This document shows positions 60,349 through 64,000 of a stretch of DNA of 64,000 nucleotides, in pieces. Under the pieces are notes generated by a model, which was given only the letters and a program-made list of their open reading frames with translations, did no database searches and was not told the origin of the DNA. The first letter of the stretch is position 1. Each line of letters opens with the position of its first letter. The stretch comes from Hypomyces perniciosus (taxonomy: Eukaryota > Ascomycota > Sordariomycetes > Hypocreales > Hypocreaceae): contig SPDT01000007.1 of assembly GCA_008477525.1 (NCBI GenBank), positions 4,030,001-4,094,000 of the forward strand, in the 5' to 3' direction. The position numbers and the translations under genes were made by a program.

Positions 60349-61382
60349 ATGGCCACCAGACCGGCGACGAAGGCAGAAGATGGTTGGTACAAGAAGGATC
60401 CAACAAAGTTGATGGAGATGCTCGATGGATTTCTTGCCAATGTTCCCGAGACGATCGACGGGTCTTCACTACCTATCCCGGGAGCGAGAATTATAATTGC
60501 ACCGTAAGTGTCACCAAAAATAGGAGTTTGGGACTTGCAGCCTGACTCCTGCGCCTGGGCAGTCATGCAGGCTATGAATACTCTGGACAAAACGCCGCCT
60601 GGGCCTACAGCTGTCTCGATCTCAGCAAGGCAAAGCGAGTGTTCATTCTTGGGCCCGATCATTACGTGGGGTTCTTGGGCTGCAGTGTGACTACTTTCTC
60701 CCAGTGGTCGACTCCTTTCGGGGATTTCACTGTGGATCGAGACACAACTGAGCGAATCAAACAGGCGGGAGAGATGATAAATATGCTGCCTCAGGACGAT
60801 GTGGAGGAGCACTCTTTGGAGATGCACTTGCCGTATCTCTACAAACGCTGCCAACAAACTTTTGAGTCGGCGGAAGAATTCCCAGTAATCGTGCCCATCA
60901 TCGTTGGGGGCACCGATAGAGCTGTGCAGAAGGACCTTGGTCGACTCCTGCTCTCGTATCTCAAAGATGAAGAGAACGCTTTCATCATCAGCTCAGACTT
61001 CTGTCATTGGGGGCCGCGCTATAACTATACGCCTTATGCCCCCGAGGGCGATATTAGACGGTTGATCTCTCTTCGTGCGGCCACCTCCAAGCCGTCTGGA
61101 CAACCAATCTACGAGACAATCCGACTCCTTGATGAAGCAGCCATGGAGGCTGTCGAAAGCGGCAGTCAAGATGCTTTTGTCGACAACATTAGGCTGACTA
61201 GGAATACAGTATGCGGTAGACATCCGATTGGAATTGCCATGGCTGCGCTGGAGCTCTACGCGGAGGAGATCAACGATCAGTCAAAGAGTCGCTTCAAAGT
61301 CGTGAGATATGAGCGTAACCAGAACGTTGAGTGGCCTGCCCAATCAAGCGTCAGTTACGTTTCGGCATATGCAATTTTGTGA
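60349..61382 (+). CDS. mho1: MEMO1 family protein (Mho1-like)
   Basis: Exons 60349-60503 and 60563-61382 give 324 residues; the 59-bp intron has donor GTAAGT and acceptor GGCAG. Key MEMO motifs are PHAGYEYSG (His of the metal-type site, at the exon junction), FILGPDHYVG, HSLEMHLPYL, IISSDFCHWG and TVCGRHPIG. Together these set the fold related to extradiol dioxygenases; human MEMO1 binds iron or copper with two His and one Cys, and these appear conserved here. Known role: in animals it acts in cell migration and redox/iron balance; yeast Mho1 has only a loosely defined role. The start is the first ATG after a short leader. Confidence 0.93.
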
Positions 61383-62482
61383 ATGAGAAGGATTGTTGTA
61401 AGAGATGGGCAACAGGAGGTCGAACAGTATCATTCAGTCATACCGCTCCAAACAAAGTCCTAATGTCGAACTAGTCGTTAGGAAGAATACAATTGTCGAG
61501 AATTTGAGCCAAGGCTGACCAAGGACGTGGTACTGGTGGTAGTAGGTAGGTGGTATAAGAAGTCGATGACAGAGCGTTCCACAACTTAGCCGATGCTCAG
61601 CATCTCGTATCGTAGGATCTGAGTAAGGATCTTTTTTTAGAATTTCGCCCATCCAGACGGTTACAAATCGTTGGCTCCAGTTGACGGAGCCCACACCAGC
61701 CCACTCGCCTGCGTGTGCTGTGGCGCAAGGCGGAGCTGAAGTCTCAAGATGCTGGCTGCAGCGCCCCGCGAATTATTAGCCACAGAACAGGCGGATTATT
61801 GCTGGAGCCTCCTCTGCACAGGTTCAGCTCTGGGATGCAAGCTTTGGGAGAAAGCGATAGTTCCATCAGCCCCGAGAAGCTTTCCGAGTCCAGGCCGATT
61901 CTTCGCAAGTTCCCGAGCGAGTTTGAACAAAATATGCGACATGAGTAAGCGAGCGTCGTGTACGAGTAGATCCGCAGAAGATTTTCTGGTTGATGATCAG
62001 GAAGCCTGATTTGCAGCCCCCTGCTCAGAGCGCCACTGGTATTTTTCCATATTGTTTCACCAAGCCCACCTTTTTTGCTGCGCTGCAAATTGGCCTTTTC
62101 CGGTGCGGGGTGGTGCTGCGCCCGCTGGGCTCCAATCATCACCACAAGTAGTTGAGTCCATCTGACAGCGGGAAAAATGCCTACAGCCAGCCATCATCTG
62201 AGACGCGCTTAATGAGCTGAGCGTGAGACTGATGCATGAATCTGCAGATTTCCAAAGGGCTGGGAGGAGTACTCGTACGGAGTAGTACTTGTAGTAATAT
62301 TAATAGTAGTACTCCGTATGGATCATCCGAGTATTGCACCTGATCCTGTGATAATCTCGCTGAGCGGACTCCTCTGAACGCTGAATATTAATTCGAGGCC
62401 CCTTTTGTTGATTGGTACAGTGGTACGTACCCAGTAGCTCAGTCTCATCATAAGACACTTGTACTTTGCAGTTGCAGAGGTA
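61383..62482. other. Intergenic region, 1.1 kb
   Basis: This is downstream of the MEMO1 gene. TACGGAGTA/TACTCCGTA copies lie near 62277 and 62311. No gene is supported. Confidence 0.55.
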
Positions 62483-63259
62483 TTAGTGGGGTGGTCCTAT
62501 AATGCATCCATCATTTCATAGATTGTATGTGTGGCTTTTTTGTGGCTGAATGCCGGTCTCGCAGTCAAGGAGATTTATATTATTTTATCCAAATTCCATA
62601 AGAATTAAGCTTGCGATATGATTATCTAAGCGAATTCTTAGTGTTCTACTCTTCCTCTAACACATCCACTTCTAACGCAGTCACCTCAGCGCGCAGAGCA
62701 GTGTCACGGCCTCCTGTTCATCAAATATCTATCTTATCAATCACATCCTCATCGTCTGGATTGATTAGATCAACCACCCTTTAATAAGGGCCTCGCCCGG
62801 GGCGTCTGTATTTGGCTACTATGGCCCTAGGTAATAAGCAGGTTATACTACAGGCAGCCCGTTATCTGGGAGCTCGTCTGCCGGTGGCGGTGCTTTGCTG
62901 CTTCCTTATTGCCTTGCGATTTGACCTTTAGGACTTTATCACAGCGAATAGTATATAATAGCAGAAGGCCTTATACAGGCCTTGGCAACAGAGAAGCCGG
63001 TGGCTTTGCCAACAGCATTAATAGCCTCTCGAGGGTGGCAAAACTGCGGCTAATAAGCGACTGCATGATGCTTATTTATCTTTAGTGGTTGGGTAATTTG
63101 AATAATTTGAATAATTTGGATAAAATATCTATTAATGTTAAAGATTTTATGTGCTAGGCTAAGAAAATCTAACGCCGGCGATAATAGCTGCAAAGCCACA
63201 CAGACCCACTTTTTGGATACAATCTACGAGTATGATGCATTATAGGACCACCCTATTAG
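62483..63259. mobile_element. Non-autonomous inverted-repeat element, 777 bp
   Basis: GGGTGGTCCTATAATGCATC at 62489-62508 recurs as an exact inverted copy at 63234-63253 (20 of 20). Six further outer bases match at 3 of 6, two of the differences being G:A transitions. The interior has no gene, is AT-rich in parts (about 63090-63150 repeats AATTTGAATA) and looks degraded. The outer start TTAGTGGGG resembles Tc1/mariner ends, so it may be a MITE-like Tc1 derivative. No clear TA duplication is resolved. Confidence 0.75.
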
Positions 63260-63607
63260 TGCTACTATTAGCCTGGTACCTACGGCTTACCTACGTATGT
63301 ACGGTTGGCGCAAGCGCCCCCCTAAGCCTTCTCTCGCGCGGTTCCTCATCTTAGTCTCCACGGTCACCCTTGTTTGGAATTTGGCCTCCATACTTCGTAC
63401 TCGTCCCATAAACTCATTTTACCTCCTCCAACCTCCATCAACATCTGTCTGACTGTTGCAATAATTCATACCAACCGCGAAGACCAGTGCTGCACTATCG
63501 CTCTGCTCACACGAGACAATAATTGATCGATCGTTTGACTGGGCATTGGACTGCTCAGCGTCTCCGAGACCCTCAGACCCTTTAGATCCTGATCGCCCAA
63601 ATCCACC
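63260..63607. other. Promoter region of the GYG-rich gene
   Basis: About 350 bp precede the ATG at 63608. It has TACTTCGTAC near 63391 and CT-rich stretches; no gene is present. Confidence 0.5.
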
Positions 63608-64000
63608 ATGAGTGTGAGTGTTTCATCCCTCTCTCCTACTGTTGCCGTTTCAACCAGCGAGCCTAAAGGCCTCAACGCGGTGGCATTTTCTAACCCGCTT
63701 CTCTCCTCCGCTCATCATCGCTTCAAGATTCATCATCTGTCTCCTCTGTAGACCACTCAGCTAACAATGGCGCAACAGTACGGGTTAGTAGCATCTGCTT
63801 CGCGCGTCGCAATTTTTTTCTCCCTCGCGATAACATCTTGTCGAACGCATCACACCAATTACTGACATCAACACTATAACAGATACGGCGGAGGTCAAAA
63901 TCCCTATGACCAACGGGACGATGCTCCTGGTGGCTATGGACAGGGCGGCTACGGCCAAGGTGGTTATGACCAGGGCGGATATGGACAAGGTGGCTATGGG
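63608..64000 (+). CDS. Partial gene, GYG-rich N-terminus, possibly syntaxin (Sso1-like)
   Basis: The gene runs off the window edge. Proposed exons are 63608-63613 (ATG AGT), 63752-63783 and 63893 onward; donors are GTGAGT and GTTAGT, and phases agree. A second in-frame ATG in exon 2 (63767) could also start translation. The visible product has MAQQYGYGGGQNPYDQRDD, then repeated GGYGQ / GGYDQ units. Filamentous-fungal plasma-membrane t-SNAREs of the Sso1/Psy1 type often have such a Gly/Tyr/Gln-rich lead with NPYDQR. No SNARE motif is in the window, so another GYG-rich protein is possible. Confidence 0.5.

Overview
The window is nuclear DNA from a filamentous ascomycete. It carries intron-bearing eukaryotic genes with short introns (about 43-141 bp, GT..CTRAC..YAG), eukaryotic ribosomal protein genes, COP9 signalosome and APC/C genes, a Tc1-type element carrying a nonsense mutation, and an ankyrin protein with a fungal STAND-like N-terminus. 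Protein flavour and gene content fit Sordariomycetes, probably Hypocreales; that placement is inference. I found no bacterial, viral, rRNA, tRNA or CRISPR features.

Layout. 0-1.4 kb: Tc1/mariner element whose transposase is broken by one in-frame stop. 1.9-3.2 kb: triose-phosphate/nucleotide-sugar-type transporter (minus). 3.2-6.8 kb: empty intergenic DNA. 6.8-8.5 kb: PLOD-like membrane glycosyltransferase (plus). 9.9-13.5 kb: copper P-type ATPase (minus). 15.0-32.8 kb is a dense block: CSN7 (plus), RAX1-like RGS membrane protein (minus), RPL31 (plus), UBE2C-type E2 (minus), CHK1 (plus), APC11 (minus), an unknown polytopic membrane protein (minus), 3-mercaptopyruvate sulfurtransferase (plus), RPS2 (plus) and a 1418-residue unknown protein (minus). 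35.4-36.7 kb: G1 cyclin (minus). 36.7-53.2 kb: about 16.5 kb with no gene I can support. 53.2-55.1 kb: zinc CDF transporter (minus). 57.3-59.9 kb: an 84-residue membrane ORF divergent from an ankyrin/STAND-like gene. 60.3-61.4 kb: MEMO1 family protein. 62.5-63.3 kb: a 777-bp inverted-repeat element. 63.6 kb to the edge: start of a GYG-rich, probably syntaxin-like gene.

Shared themes. Several genes serve the cell cycle and ubiquitin system: CSN7, the APC/C E2, the APC/C RING subunit, CHK1 and a G1 cyclin lie within 22 kb. The E2 and CHK1 are head to head, with three ACGCG cores exactly 10 bp apart between them, which suggests MBF-type G1/S control (inference). Copper and zinc transporters bracket the window. 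Intergenic DNA is peppered with a short palindromic motif family (TACTCCGTA / GTACGGAGTAC and TACTTCGTA), rare or absent in the coding regions I read, most dense in the 39-52 kb gap. Exon boundaries were set by hand from splice signals and reading-frame continuity; nearly all close exactly in frame, the exception being the second intron of the polytopic membrane protein at 23.9 kb.
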